NCBI RefSeq assembly: GCF_000698575.1
Contig: NZ_JFHD01000040.1
Coordinates: 1 to 62,070 of the forward strand
Origin: Caballeronia zhejiangensis
Lineage (GTDB): Bacteria; Pseudomonadota; Gammaproteobacteria; Burkholderiales; Burkholderiaceae
Direction of reading: 5' to 3'
DNA length: 62,070 bases
Positions within the stretch are counted from its first letter, which is position 1; each line of letters begins with the position of its first letter. Positions 51,101 to 57,408 of the stretch are shown in pieces. Position numbers and translations under genes: made by a program. The notes beneath the pieces were generated by a model that saw only the letters and a program-made list of their open reading frames with translations, was not told the DNA's origin and did no database searches.

Positions 51101-54100
51101 CGATCTTCGATGAATTCAAGCGCCTGTCCGACGACAGTTTCGACGGCGAGCAGAAGATTGGCGAGATCGGCGGTTTCCCGGTCACGTATTACGGCGTGCG
51201 CGGCAACAAGCTCGGTGACTACAGCGCAAGCGTTCACGTCGGCTTGCCGACCGATCCGTCGCCGCTCGTTCGTTGGCCGGTCGACGCAGACTTCGCAATC
51301 AACGGCATCGCGGCGCGCGCGGCGAACCAGATCAACGGTCTGGACAAGGAAGCGGCCGAGTCGCGCAACGTCATCGAGCGCGAGCAGCGCCGCCTGAAGC
51401 AGATCGAAAGCCGCTTGGGGGCACCGTTCCCGGAAGAGTCGGAATTGCTCGAGAAGGTCGCGGACATGAACGAGCTCGAAACCGAGCTTGCGAAGGAGCA
51501 GCCCGAGCAACAGCCGAGCGCCGAAGCGCTCGCCGCGACGCTCGACGTCGATCCGACGGCCGGCGGCGACAAGCCGCGATATTCCATCGGCCCGGATGGC
51601 AAGGTTTCCGCCGAGTTCGGCCCGGTGCTCGAGCAGTTCAAGGACAACCCGCAGGGCGCAATCGAACGTCTGATGCAGGACAAGACGGGCGAGGCGGTCG
51701 GTGTGGTGAACCGTCCCGGCATCGGCGAGGTCAGCCTTGTCTATGGCGACAGCAGCAAGGGGCTCGCGCACATCGCGCACCGCCGCGGCGCAGAGTGGCT
51801 TGACGGGCTTGCCGATCTCCTGCAAAACGGCACGGTCTACAGCATTCCCGGTCATACCGATCGCGTCTACATCGGCGATGGCCGCCGCGAGGCTTCGATT
51901 CGTCTGGATTGGGATGGTCAGGCTAAGACGTGGCTTGTGACGGCATACAACCGCCGCACGCCGATGGACAACTTGGCAGGGGGTGAGAACGGCCGCGCGA
52001 GTATTGCGAACCTACGCGCACTTGATACGACCGACAGAACCCTTCCTCAGTCGCACCGCTCTCAGACCATTGTAGAACGGTCCAGCGAAAATGCAAATGT
52101 CATTCGCGGCGATGTTGGTGCGGCGCTGCGCACTGGCGAGCTTGGCGCGTTCGTTTCGGGCCTTATCGAAGGCGGCGCTATCGTGCTGCACCATACCGCA
52201 CAAGACATCCCGGGTTCGCACCCGGCGGGCACGCAGGCGGTCGCAATGCCGGACGGCACAATCCATCTTGCGGCCGACAACCTGACGCCGGAGACGGCGC
52301 AAGCGGTCCTGCTTCACGAAATGTTCCACGGCCCGGTGCGCGGCCTGATCGGCGACGCGGCATGGCAAAACCTGCTGAAGCGCCTTCACTCGCTGCGCAT
52401 GCAAGCCGAGCGCTCGACGGGCGCCGCGCGCCAGTTCTACGACGCGGCGCGGCGCCGCGTGGCGGGCGCGGAGTTGGCTGGCGATGCGATGGAAAACGAC
52501 GCGGTGCGCGCGGAAGAGTTCGGCGCGTACACGGTCGAGGAATACGAGCAGGCGCCGGGCGCGTTCCGGAAGTGGGCGGATGACGTGCTCGGCGCGGTGA
52601 AGTCGTGGCTGCTGCGCAAGTTCGGCATCCAACTCGGCAAGGTGACGCCTGCGCAACTGCGCGCGCTCGCGGCCGCGGCGCTGCGCGATCGCGCGACGAC
52701 GCCGAACGGCCCGACCGAGCCGCGCGGGCCGCGTCGCTCCGTCTCGAAGGAAGAGGCGGAAGAAGCGCTTCGCCGCGCGCACGAATCGTTGGACGAAGCG
52801 CCGGAAATGCGCGCCGATTACGTCGGTCGCGTGGTGTCGGATCTGTCGCTCGTCTCGCGCGTGTTCAACTATCCGCGCCAGATCGCGGCGTTCTTCCCGA
52901 AATTCACGCCGGTCTATAAGACGGGCATCAGCCAGGGTGAAACCCGCGACGCGACGATCAGCGAACTCGGCCAGCACGCGCAGGCGTACGACCGCCTGCC
53001 GCAAGAGAGCAAGCTGAACGTCAATCGTGTGCTCGAGCTTGGCCGCCTGATGTCGCAAAACTTCGAGGCTGACGAGCTGCGCGACGGCGTGACGAATACC
53101 GGCTCGCGGCGCGGCATCGAAATGGTCAACGGCAAGCCGCAAGTCGTGGACGTTCCTTTCGAATCCACGCTTACGAGCGTCGGCGAAGTCGTCAAGCTGA
53201 CGGACAGCGAGATCAAGGCGTATCTCGGCCTGCGCGACATGTTCGATGCGGCGCTCGACAAGTTCCGCGATCAGACGCTTGAGGAACTCGGCTTGGGCCA
53301 GTTTAAAGGCCAGTCGGATGTCGCGCAGAAGATCACGGCGCTTATCACGCCGCAGGTAGGAGCGAAGGAGGCCGAGCGCCTCGAGAACATGGCTCGCTTC
53401 GTGTCGGAGATCGAGCAGGCGAAGCGCGCGGGCTACGTGCCATTCACACGCTATGGCGATTACGTCGTGACGGTGAAGGAGCAACAAGCCGACGGCACGG
53501 AAAGGACTGTCTACTCGACGAAGGTGGAGACGGGCCTGACCGATATTCTCGGCGAGCGCAAGGCGAAGCAAACGCAGGGCAGCATCGAGCAGATTCCGGC
53601 AGTGAAGGCGGCGATCGACGCGGCGCGCGCAAAGTATGTCGACGGTCACAAAAACCGCCGCATCAGCGCGTTCGCCCCGGAGCAGCGCAAGGCGGACGAT
53701 CCGGTGAAACTCTCCGACGTCGATGCGCTCGCGCAGATCGCGAACATCGACAACGATACGTGGGACGCCGTGCGCGACCAACTCGCCGACGCGATCAAGG
53801 GCAAGTCGTTCCGCAAACACTTCTTCCATTCGGACAACGTGCCGGGCTATACCGGCGACTTCGAGCGCGGCATCGCGGATTACATCATCGGTATGGCCGG
53901 CTACCTCGCGCGGCGCTCGCACATGAAGCAGTGGGATGGCGCGGTCAACGACATCGTTGGTCAGCCGAAGCTTTACAGCTACGCGCAGAAGTACCGCGCG
54001 TACGTGAACGAGCCGCAGGAAGAACTCGCGACCGTGCGCCAGATGGGCTACTTCATGTACATCGCGGGCACGCCGGCAACCGCGTTCGCGAACTTGACGC

Positions 54101-55614
54101 AGGTTCCGCTGCTGACGTTCCCGACGCTAATGCAAGTCGCCGCGCCGCACCGCGTCTCGTTCGAACTGGCGCGCGCGTACAAGGACGTGTTCGCGATGCT
54201 CGCGATGCCGCGCGTCGGGCTGGACATTTTCGATCCGAACAAGGCGCCCGCCGACGTGCGCGATATCGTTAAAGAGGCGTGGGCTGAAGGCGCGTTTGTG
54301 CCGCAGGACACGTACGAAATGATGATGACCGCGCGTCAGCGCAACGTCGGCCGCCGCCGTCTGGTGAAGTACGCCAACATGACATCGCAGGCTGTGTCGG
54401 TGCTGTTCTCCGGCGCCGAACGCCTGAATCGTCTGGTGACGTTCATCGCGGCCGCGCGCCTCGCGCAGAAGGACGCGACGCGCCGGAAGGCAGAAACGTC
54501 GCTCGGACAGAACGCGCTCGCGCGTCAGACGATTCTCGGCAAGAACCGTTGGAGCCCGAAGGCATTCGCCGAATGGGCCGTCGATGAAAGCCAGTTCCGC
54601 ATGGGTAAGGCGAACCGGCCGGGCGTCATGCGCGGGCTCGGCGCCGTCATCATGCAGTTCAAGGGCTTCATGATTCAAACGCTCGAGACGTGGTATCGCA
54701 TGGCGAAGCTGCACGGCACTAAGGGCAAGATGGCGGCCGCCGCATCGCTCGCGACGCTCTACGCGCTGTCGGGCTTTTGGGGCATGCCGGGCGCGGACGA
54801 CATGCGCAAGGTGGTCGAGGCGGCCTACACGAACATCACGAAGGAAGATCTCGACCTGAAAACCGAGCTTCGCGAATGGGTTGCCAAGACGTCGGGCAGC
54901 AACGTCATCGCGCAGATCGTGAACAAGGGTGTGACGTATCCGGCGGGCGTGGATCTGACGCGCGTCGGCATGGGTTCGATCATGCCGGATTCGGCGCTCA
55001 ATGCGGCCGGCGTCTCGTTCGACATGCTGGTCGGCCGCCCGACGCGCGCTTTCCAGAAGTCGCAGGCAGGCGACGGCTTCGGAGCGGCCGCCGAGCTCGC
55101 GCCGAACTTCATGAAGAACTGGATCACGGCCGGCGGTTGGGCGGTCGACGGCGTGCGCGACAGCAAGGGCAATCGCATCCTGAACCCGGAAGATCTGAGC
55201 AACACGGATCTCGCGATGAAGGCAATGGGCTTCACGCCGTCGAAGGTCACGGACATCAAGGACTACACGTACGCGCAGAAGCGCGCCGCGGCATCCGTTG
55301 ATGGTCTGCGCCGCGACTTCAACGACAAGCTTGCGCGCATCATGGTTCAGATGGAGAAGGCCAAGACGGACGAAGAGCGCGCGAAGCTTGACGCCGAAAT
55401 GGGCCAGATCTTCGCTGACATCGACGCGCACAACCAGAAGGCGGACGCGGCAGGCAAGCCGGGCGACATCATCAAGATCGAGCGCGGTGCGCTGCGTCGC
55501 AAGATTGACACCGAGCGCAACGGCGCGGCCGGCATGTGGGGTCGCGAGTCGAAGAAGCAGCGCGGCGAAGCGGAGGAACGCCGCGCACTGTTCGGTCTAG
55601 CGCCGAAAGACTGA
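42166..55614 (+). CDS. Giant polyvalent virion protein: transglycosylase, DarB-like methylase/helicase, PBECR, peptidase-like
   Basis: About 4,482 residues from GTG 42166; I prefer it over upstream in-frame starts because GAGG lies 8 nt before and the promoter module just upstream. Domains (approximate residues): lytic transglycosylase 69-189 with catalytic Glu in HQESRYNP; ParB-like IVDGHHQALAAKE near 1220; N6-adenine methylase with LEPGMGVGHF at 1628 and NPPF at 1693; SNF2-type helicase with AVGAGKT at 2312, YVDEFHEFRK at 2471, ASGTPITNTM at 2522 and EQREGRIVRQG at 2822; PBECR-like nuclease fold 3166-3268; HEMFH metallopeptidase-like site at 3384; and a ~1,000-residue virion C-terminus. Such 'polyvalent' proteins enter with the DNA; P1 DarB is a methylase/helicase antirestriction protein of this kind. 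Confidence 0.93.
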   Translation: MADNSFIQNPYDVLTRDLQAQAAESSATPDIDLPETPAPTPAFQMPPRPSARTKAAASDDGDLLPPAKYAGLFAASAKAFDVPENVLMALAHQESRYNPMALGQQTQWGRAKGMGQFTDDTARRLGINPYNPDEAIPAMAKEIRRRLDAGYSMADVVKAHFGGDNRNYWGDNTAKYEREVMPKIDRIGALLQGSKVNLDPSLGDGEQVMGNDAANLQASLDKDEPGRYQVLSPDEAAQIEAKQKAAAPAGPASAPAPASTPAADGLSSTPKSALGDAARGVVDFLNPFSDRPQDAAENSYLSKSLKAGLYDTAGAAAKILDTLNPFTLSKADAAALFKDDPKKLKEVQDSSASMILSRFAASMQKHGNDTMDEITPDAKARFGDLQYATLDPKKAAYLEPAKVVGDAIRSLPTMAALAVTAYLTKGASARAEAQALEQGMTKEAARQVGIEAAQHAAARVGAGSEGAVGYAQQSLQTADSLKDKTPEELAKTSPQYHELLKQGYTPETAKAQLIADTAEASGQVGGIVDAAVNHVGGHFLGKILTEGGPFIKRVMKGFANEGSTEAVQSAGEQLGQNVATQQNIDQNQDLFDGVGENMAQGLAVGGLTGGAMSGAAGRGGPQHKAIDPNADPNTIDGGINQTGSTPGWATDRPAGTPQLNAPTRQLNGPAPTQTQAAPDDGPLTAAVKNAAGQHAAQKEGVATAAKAGERVVVNGPQGQLTGAIDRYRAGPNGEFAARVLGDDGQIYHFTHADGVTIAPEGAEQAAAPEQDAAPVEQAAEAPVAPAPEKPAAPEQKKEAPAEAKPDAAATRTINVKGRKVTVQFASEAEAKHYDLARNANAVRLGAGVNSEGGKSTAAVISALAQRSGRTEQQINDMLETSRKAVMDAVRAHGDGTLTLPPLTQLVAPKQSAKEDSANGRADAAPAEQSASAPVAREEQPGSADNADGAGRSGQQPDAALTPKRAVGGRKAKAQAAAPAVDTSEGAVRAKLKSDKAFKAAWQANNEPDPSTGVAGSFLRGWLDAEAGKPMDEASVTRATPDMKPNGFNPVDSYRSGFESKSRGEPARIRALDDAAPAEQTPPASPAATTEPEKVKWFGSREKADAFIAKKGMGETHHAVETQKHRFEIQRKAAAPAEGFELFPAESGTLGIPRDQMPQVPTESHGALVNHLNAKGIDHETKMVSPDELKPTQAEYSPEKVEKAKEATGDRSVIVANDGHIVDGHHQALAAKEEGKDVKAIVLDAPIHEALDAVKNSPSAQTEESKPEPETDPEPPKGKKPKIDFSKNKMFTEDKLAAARARLKSKLGTLNSGIDPEIMADGLTIAGAYLEAGVREFSAFAGALMDDFGAKIKPYLLSFYEGARHFPGLDTEGMTDSAEAKRVHGELMAEKPAETESENDAKPVEADARAGDEGSSAESVRADDAGRNAEGVSEQPAGERVEHGRADAGRGDQQQRVGSEPAVRGGSDNADAGAQPKRKVGGRNRHVASGGGNSLPRSAAGQNHRIAVGDLTREGSWFKTAERNVGIIEAVKRLAAEGRRPTQEEARELAKYTGMGASEIANGLFPNQYGQYKNEQWRALGERLKAAMTPEEYETARRTTQYAHYTSEGVIRSIYNALDRLGFKGGTMLEPGMGVGHFNGLMPDHIAANSHYTGIEYDGVTAAIAKALYPQSNIIHGDYTKTSLPREFFDAAIGNPPFSSTKITNDPEYKKQGFMLHDYFFAKTLDRVKPGGLVVFVTSKGTMDKGSSKAREFMAERANLIGAVRLPQTAFQANAGTEVVTDVIFLQKRGPGIADNGVKWMNTAEVQTPQGPAHVNEYFAAHPDMVLGTHALTGSMYRANEYTVLPREGDIEQHFAEALGNLPENVYRPAQGSAAERAVVQDRDFNPKHRKEGGLYVDDSGRLMQVEDGSGVEVMNRFGSDGKVIALKPREKAWLKDYVALRDAMKQTQYDQLNDGNWEKSLKDLQKAYGSFVEKHGNILEYTTMERTGPDGEVTSTRLFKNRALFGVDAEGALAYALESIKEDGSIVRGAVLQGRVLNKPTDPEIHTMQDALFVSLNRNGSLDIDDIARLAGVEPSRVIEDLGSSIYEVPGKGWALADDYLSGNVVRKLKEARAAARTNPRFQRNVEALIAAQPRPLGPTDISVRLGQNWVQPKDIEDFAKEVIGDRMRVTYNAALNAWDVTPYERNVSEWSMERMPSSMILDAALNSRQVKITYKDQAGKTHTDAEATEKANDILRKMKEAFRRWIWTDTKRAERLTAHYNEHFNNIAPRKFDGSHLTLPGLSSRFKPYDHQKRAIWRQIQQGDTYLAHAVGAGKTFEMIAGGMEQRRLGLIKKPVYVVPNHMLAQFAREFLEFYPAANIMVADEQNFHTHNRRRFIAQAALNNPDAIVITHSAFGRIGMSKEFSDGYINKQIAEWQEMLDDVDKGDRITTKQIERRIETLERRLEGKQSNEKKDKVLTFEELGADMLYVDEFHEFRKLDFATNQGNIKGIDPAGSQRAMDLMMKVEYLRGKNPGRAIVAASGTPITNTMGELFTVQRFFQAQQLEEDGLDNFDAWAAQYGDVVTGLEQNAAGGYENVARFAKFQNVPELMRRVRSFMDILTSSNLGALVERPTVDGGQRQVVVTQAPDGYKEYQKKLEQRIAAIRARKGPPQKGDDIILKVISDGRFSAIDLRFVDPSRPNDPKSKLNKMLDDVIAAYRETANNEYTDKATGKPDPIKGSSLIIFTDIGLGEAAAESRGFDMHAWIERRLTEAGVPRAHIAFMRDNKQHAKKERLFAAMRAGEKRILIGGKDMETGVNVQKRLTHLFHLDAPWFPASVEQREGRIVRQGNQNPNVAINAYATKGSYDSTMWGMNARKARFIEQAMNGDDSIRSLDDVSEASAFEMAAALASGDERYLRLAGLKGDVDRLERLRSAHYDEQNKLMRDKHWAESNVERNQKLLQAIDTALAARKAIRAGDFEATVGETKYDARDDFSAAIFDEFKRLSDDSFDGEQKIGEIGGFPVTYYGVRGNKLGDYSASVHVGLPTDPSPLVRWPVDADFAINGIAARAANQINGLDKEAAESRNVIEREQRRLKQIESRLGAPFPEESELLEKVADMNELETELAKEQPEQQPSAEALAATLDVDPTAGGDKPRYSIGPDGKVSAEFGPVLEQFKDNPQGAIERLMQDKTGEAVGVVNRPGIGEVSLVYGDSSKGLAHIAHRRGAEWLDGLADLLQNGTVYSIPGHTDRVYIGDGRREASIRLDWDGQAKTWLVTAYNRRTPMDNLAGGENGRASIANLRALDTTDRTLPQSHRSQTIVERSSENANVIRGDVGAALRTGELGAFVSGLIEGGAIVLHHTAQDIPGSHPAGTQAVAMPDGTIHLAADNLTPETAQAVLLHEMFHGPVRGLIGDAAWQNLLKRLHSLRMQAERSTGAARQFYDAARRRVAGAELAGDAMENDAVRAEEFGAYTVEEYEQAPGAFRKWADDVLGAVKSWLLRKFGIQLGKVTPAQLRALAAAALRDRATTPNGPTEPRGPRRSVSKEEAEEALRRAHESLDEAPEMRADYVGRVVSDLSLVSRVFNYPRQIAAFFPKFTPVYKTGISQGETRDATISELGQHAQAYDRLPQESKLNVNRVLELGRLMSQNFEADELRDGVTNTGSRRGIEMVNGKPQVVDVPFESTLTSVGEVVKLTDSEIKAYLGLRDMFDAALDKFRDQTLEELGLGQFKGQSDVAQKITALITPQVGAKEAERLENMARFVSEIEQAKRAGYVPFTRYGDYVVTVKEQQADGTERTVYSTKVETGLTDILGERKAKQTQGSIEQIPAVKAAIDAARAKYVDGHKNRRISAFAPEQRKADDPVKLSDVDALAQIANIDNDTWDAVRDQLADAIKGKSFRKHFFHSDNVPGYTGDFERGIADYIIGMAGYLARRSHMKQWDGAVNDIVGQPKLYSYAQKYRAYVNEPQEELATVRQMGYFMYIAGTPATAFANLTQVPLLTFPTLMQVAAPHRVSFELARAYKDVFAMLAMPRVGLDIFDPNKAPADVRDIVKEAWAEGAFVPQDTYEMMMTARQRNVGRRRLVKYANMTSQAVSVLFSGAERLNRLVTFIAAARLAQKDATRRKAETSLGQNALARQTILGKNRWSPKAFAEWAVDESQFRMGKANRPGVMRGLGAVIMQFKGFMIQTLETWYRMAKLHGTKGKMAAAASLATLYALSGFWGMPGADDMRKVVEAAYTNITKEDLDLKTELREWVAKTSGSNVIAQIVNKGVTYPAGVDLTRVGMGSIMPDSALNAAGVSFDMLVGRPTRAFQKSQAGDGFGAAAELAPNFMKNWITAGGWAVDGVRDSKGNRILNPEDLSNTDLAMKAMGFTPSKVTDIKDYTYAQKRAAASVDGLRRDFNDKLARIMVQMEKAKTDEERAKLDAEMGQIFADIDAHNQKADAAGKPGDIIKIERGALRRKIDTERNGAAGMWGRESKKQRGEAEERRALFGLAPKD
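44918..45046 (+). CDS. Nested 42-residue ORF inside the giant gene
   Basis: An ORF in another frame with AAGGAGG 9 nt before its ATG. The product MDVLMLRLLNNPRVLLSLAK and the following 22 residues are hydrophobic/helical, while the giant frame here is low-complexity (Ala, Asp, Gly, Gln). This suggests an overprinted small gene. No homologue recognised. Confidence 0.45.
   Translation: MDVLMLRLLNNPRVLLSLAKSNPVARITLMALVGADSSRTLH
46358..46696 (+). CDS. Nested 112-residue ORF inside the giant gene
   Basis: An ORF in another frame with GGAG 7 nt before ATG 46358. The product is an ordered helical protein (TPSQWKRTLEQAMKDLAPKA, then GTLKGYLSNLLANVSNTVAQ, then LNQNAKSAEETAMSQAVEEI). The giant frame over the same bases is disordered (Glu, Ala, Gly, Arg, Asp). 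The nested frame therefore looks like a real, older gene that the giant ORF now reads through. Function unknown; it may be a small polyvalent-array companion. Confidence 0.6.
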   Translation: MTPSQWKRTLEQAMKDLAPKAYAQMTQDGTLKGYLSNLLANVSNTVAQMQDEAINSSVSEASPQYVADPTTRTQVLNQNAKSAEETAMSQAVEEIRSLEAQQGKTIESPSAT

Positions 55615-55731
55615 TAGGGCGATGAACGCGGCGACGTGCGCCGCAAGGAAAGCGATTGCTACCCACCCAAGGCGGCGTCGCTTTCTGTCGTCTACACCGT
55701 ATGGGTAATTTGTGGAATCTGGTGCGGGCAT
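55597..55731 (-). CDS. 44-residue membrane peptide
   Basis: A 44-residue peptide with AAAGGACG ahead of ATG 55731: charged N-terminal half and one membrane helix (LGWVAIAFLAAHVAAFIALS). It lies downstream of the RHH gene on the same strand and overlaps the end of the giant gene in opposite orientation. May be a small membrane effector or moron. Function unknown. Confidence 0.55.
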   Translation of the reverse strand: MPAPDSTNYPYGVDDRKRRRLGWVAIAFLAAHVAAFIALSVFRR

Positions 55732-55811
55732 GGCTCGTCCTTTGGCCGGTCGGTCAGGACGGCAGCGAAAGCACGGCATCGTTTCGCGCCCACGGTAGTC
55801 AGAATTGACTG

Positions 55812-56108
55812 TTACTTGGTCTTTGCTGCTTCTTGTGCGTCGAGCTTTTCGACAAAGGCGCGGATCTTTTTTGCGCGCTCAACCTCTCGCGTCGCGGCCG
55901 CTGCGACCACTTCGCGGATAAACGACGCTTTCGAGTGGATGAAGTTGTTTTCGATCAGCCATTCGAGCTGCAACATCGTCGGCTCCGGGAAGGGGCAGTT
56001 GATCGCCACTTTCTTCGCCGGATCGCCTTCGGCCCATCGTCCCTCGCTGATGCCTGTCTTTTCCTTCGGGCCGGGCGTGGTGCGCCGACGCGGGTTCATG
56101 TTCGCCAT
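55812..56108 (-). CDS. Ribbon-helix-helix-type regulator
   Basis: A 98-residue protein with GGAG before ATG 56108. Basic N-terminus, then a strand plus two helices (AINCPFPEPTMLQLEWLIEN, then HSKASFIREVVAAAATREVE) like Arc/MetJ-type RHH proteins. It is divergent from the lysis genes and may regulate the 56109-56276 control region. GGTGCGACACT (56140-56150), a variant of the recurrent palindrome, is 31 nt upstream of its start. Confidence 0.65.
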   Translation of the reverse strand: MANMNPRRRTTPGPKEKTGISEGRWAEGDPAKKVAINCPFPEPTMLQLEWLIENNFIHSKASFIREVVAAAATREVERAKKIRAFVEKLDAQEAAKTK

Positions 56109-56218
56109 TCGATCTCCAAGCGTAATGATATTGTGCTTTGGTGCGACACTAAACTAATGCGCACGGCATAGTTTCTCAGATATTCGGTTCCCAATAAAGA
56201 TATCTCTAAACAAAAAAC

Positions 56219-56255
56219 GGTCGCAAAATCAGACCGTTGCACATAGAATCCGACC
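56219..56255 (+). promoter_or_regulatory. Dyad plus promoter module before the lysis cassette
   Basis: The dyad GGTCGCAAAATCAGACC (56219-56235), 8 nt, then TAGAATCCGACC (56244-56255). The candidate promoter is TCGCAA -17 bp- TAGAAT. The remaining gap (56109-56218) holds AT-rich DNA and the palindrome variant belonging to the divergent RHH gene. It is probably the late lysis promoter. Confidence 0.65.
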
Positions 56256-56276
56256 ATTAGAAGCGGAGTCTTTTCA

Positions 56277-56828
56277 ATGGTCCCCGACGATTACATCGAA
56301 CAAGTCTTAAAAACCGAGGCGGGATACGTGAACGATCCGGCCGATCGCGGCGGCGAAACCAACTTCGGCATCACGGCGGCTGTCGCGCGGGCCTTTGGCT
56401 ACCAAGGCGCAATGCGTGACATGAAGCGCTCCGATGCGATCGCGATCTATCGCCAGCGCTATTGGACGCAACCGAAGTTCGACCAGATCAACGCTATCGA
56501 TGCGCGCCTCGCGTTCATCCTGTTCGATACAGGCGTGAACATGGGGCAGGCGACCGGCGTCAAGTATCTGCAGCGCTCGCTCAACGTGCTCAACAACGAG
56601 GGTGCGCTTTATCCCGACATCACCGCCGACGGCGGCATCGGCGCTATGACGCTCTCGGCGCTCAATGCGTTTGTCGGTGCGCGTGGCACGCGCGGCCTCT
56701 CCGTGCTGTGCGACATGGTTAAGCACCTACGCGGCGCGAGCTACATCGAGCAGGCCGAAAGCAAGTCGTCTCAGGAGCGCTTTGAGTACGGCTGGCAAAC
56801 CCGTTTGTCTAACCTGGAGCCCGCATGA
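56277..56828 (+). CDS. Endolysin, glycoside hydrolase 108 family
   Basis: A 183-residue endolysin. The N-terminal GH108 signature KTEAGYVNDPADRGGETNFGIT includes the catalytic Glu. IYRQRYWTQPKFDQI and ARLAFILFDTGVNMGQATGV follow, then a C-terminal peptidoglycan-binding part (SVLCDMVKHLRGASYIEQA). No signal peptide, so export depends on the holin. CGGAG is 8 nt before ATG 56277. Confidence 0.92.
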   Translation: MVPDDYIEQVLKTEAGYVNDPADRGGETNFGITAAVARAFGYQGAMRDMKRSDAIAIYRQRYWTQPKFDQINAIDARLAFILFDTGVNMGQATGVKYLQRSLNVLNNEGALYPDITADGGIGAMTLSALNAFVGARGTRGLSVLCDMVKHLRGASYIEQAESKSSQERFEYGWQTRLSNLEPA

Positions 56829-57052
56829 AACTGATCGACGACGCAAGCGCGGTATGGCACCGCCTCTGGTCCGTCCGCTTCGCCATTCTGTCCGCACTGT
56901 TCGGCATCGCCGCGCAGGTTCAAGACAATCTCCCGGCGATCCGTGACTTCGTGACCCCGAAAGAATTCGTCGCGCTGTCGATCGTGTGCGGCCTCGCGTC
57001 GGCACTATCGCGCGTCATCAAACAACCGTCGTTGACCGGCGGCAATCAATGA
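56825..57052 (+). CDS. Holin (class II type)
   Basis: A 75-residue protein with two hydrophobic segments (VRFAILSALFGIAAQV and KEFVALSIVCGLASALSRVI) separated by a short polar turn, and a polar end. Start and stop overlap neighbours by 4 nt. Typical of phage holins that follow endolysin genes. Confidence 0.8.
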   Translation: MKLIDDASAVWHRLWSVRFAILSALFGIAAQVQDNLPAIRDFVTPKEFVALSIVCGLASALSRVIKQPSLTGGNQ

Positions 57053-57408
57053 TCGGGCCGGATGAATTTCAATCCGCGCTCGGCGGCAGCGGTGCAACGG
57101 CGATCGCGATGTCTGTGTTCTTCGGCATGCGGCGCTTTCTCCGGAAAGAGAAGGTCGACGCAGCAAGCGATGACGGAAAGATCGACACCATCGCGCAGCT
57201 TCGCCAGTCGCTTGCCGACGAGCGCGACGCCCGCAAGGAAGCCGATGCGCGCGCCGACAAGTTCGCGGCCGAGCGCAACGACGCCATCCAGCAGATCGGC
57301 GAGCTCAAGGGAAAAATCACGGCGCTCGAGCAGCAGGTGAAGTCGCTCAAGGAAGTCGTCGAGAAGCTATCAACCGCCGTGCATGGGAAGGAGGAACCGA
57401 CACCATGA
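57049..57408 (+). CDS. Second holin or antiholin, one TM plus coiled coil
   Basis: A 119-residue protein. One hydrophobic stretch (GGSGATAIAMSVFFGM) near the start, then a long coiled coil (LADERDARKEADARADKFAA, then IGELKGKITALEQQVKSLKE). It sits between holin and Rz, where antiholin or holin-like proteins are found. The ATG overlaps the holin TGA. Confidence 0.7.
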   Translation: MIGPDEFQSALGGSGATAIAMSVFFGMRRFLRKEKVDAASDDGKIDTIAQLRQSLADERDARKEADARADKFAAERNDAIQQIGELKGKITALEQQVKSLKEVVEKLSTAVHGKEEPTP

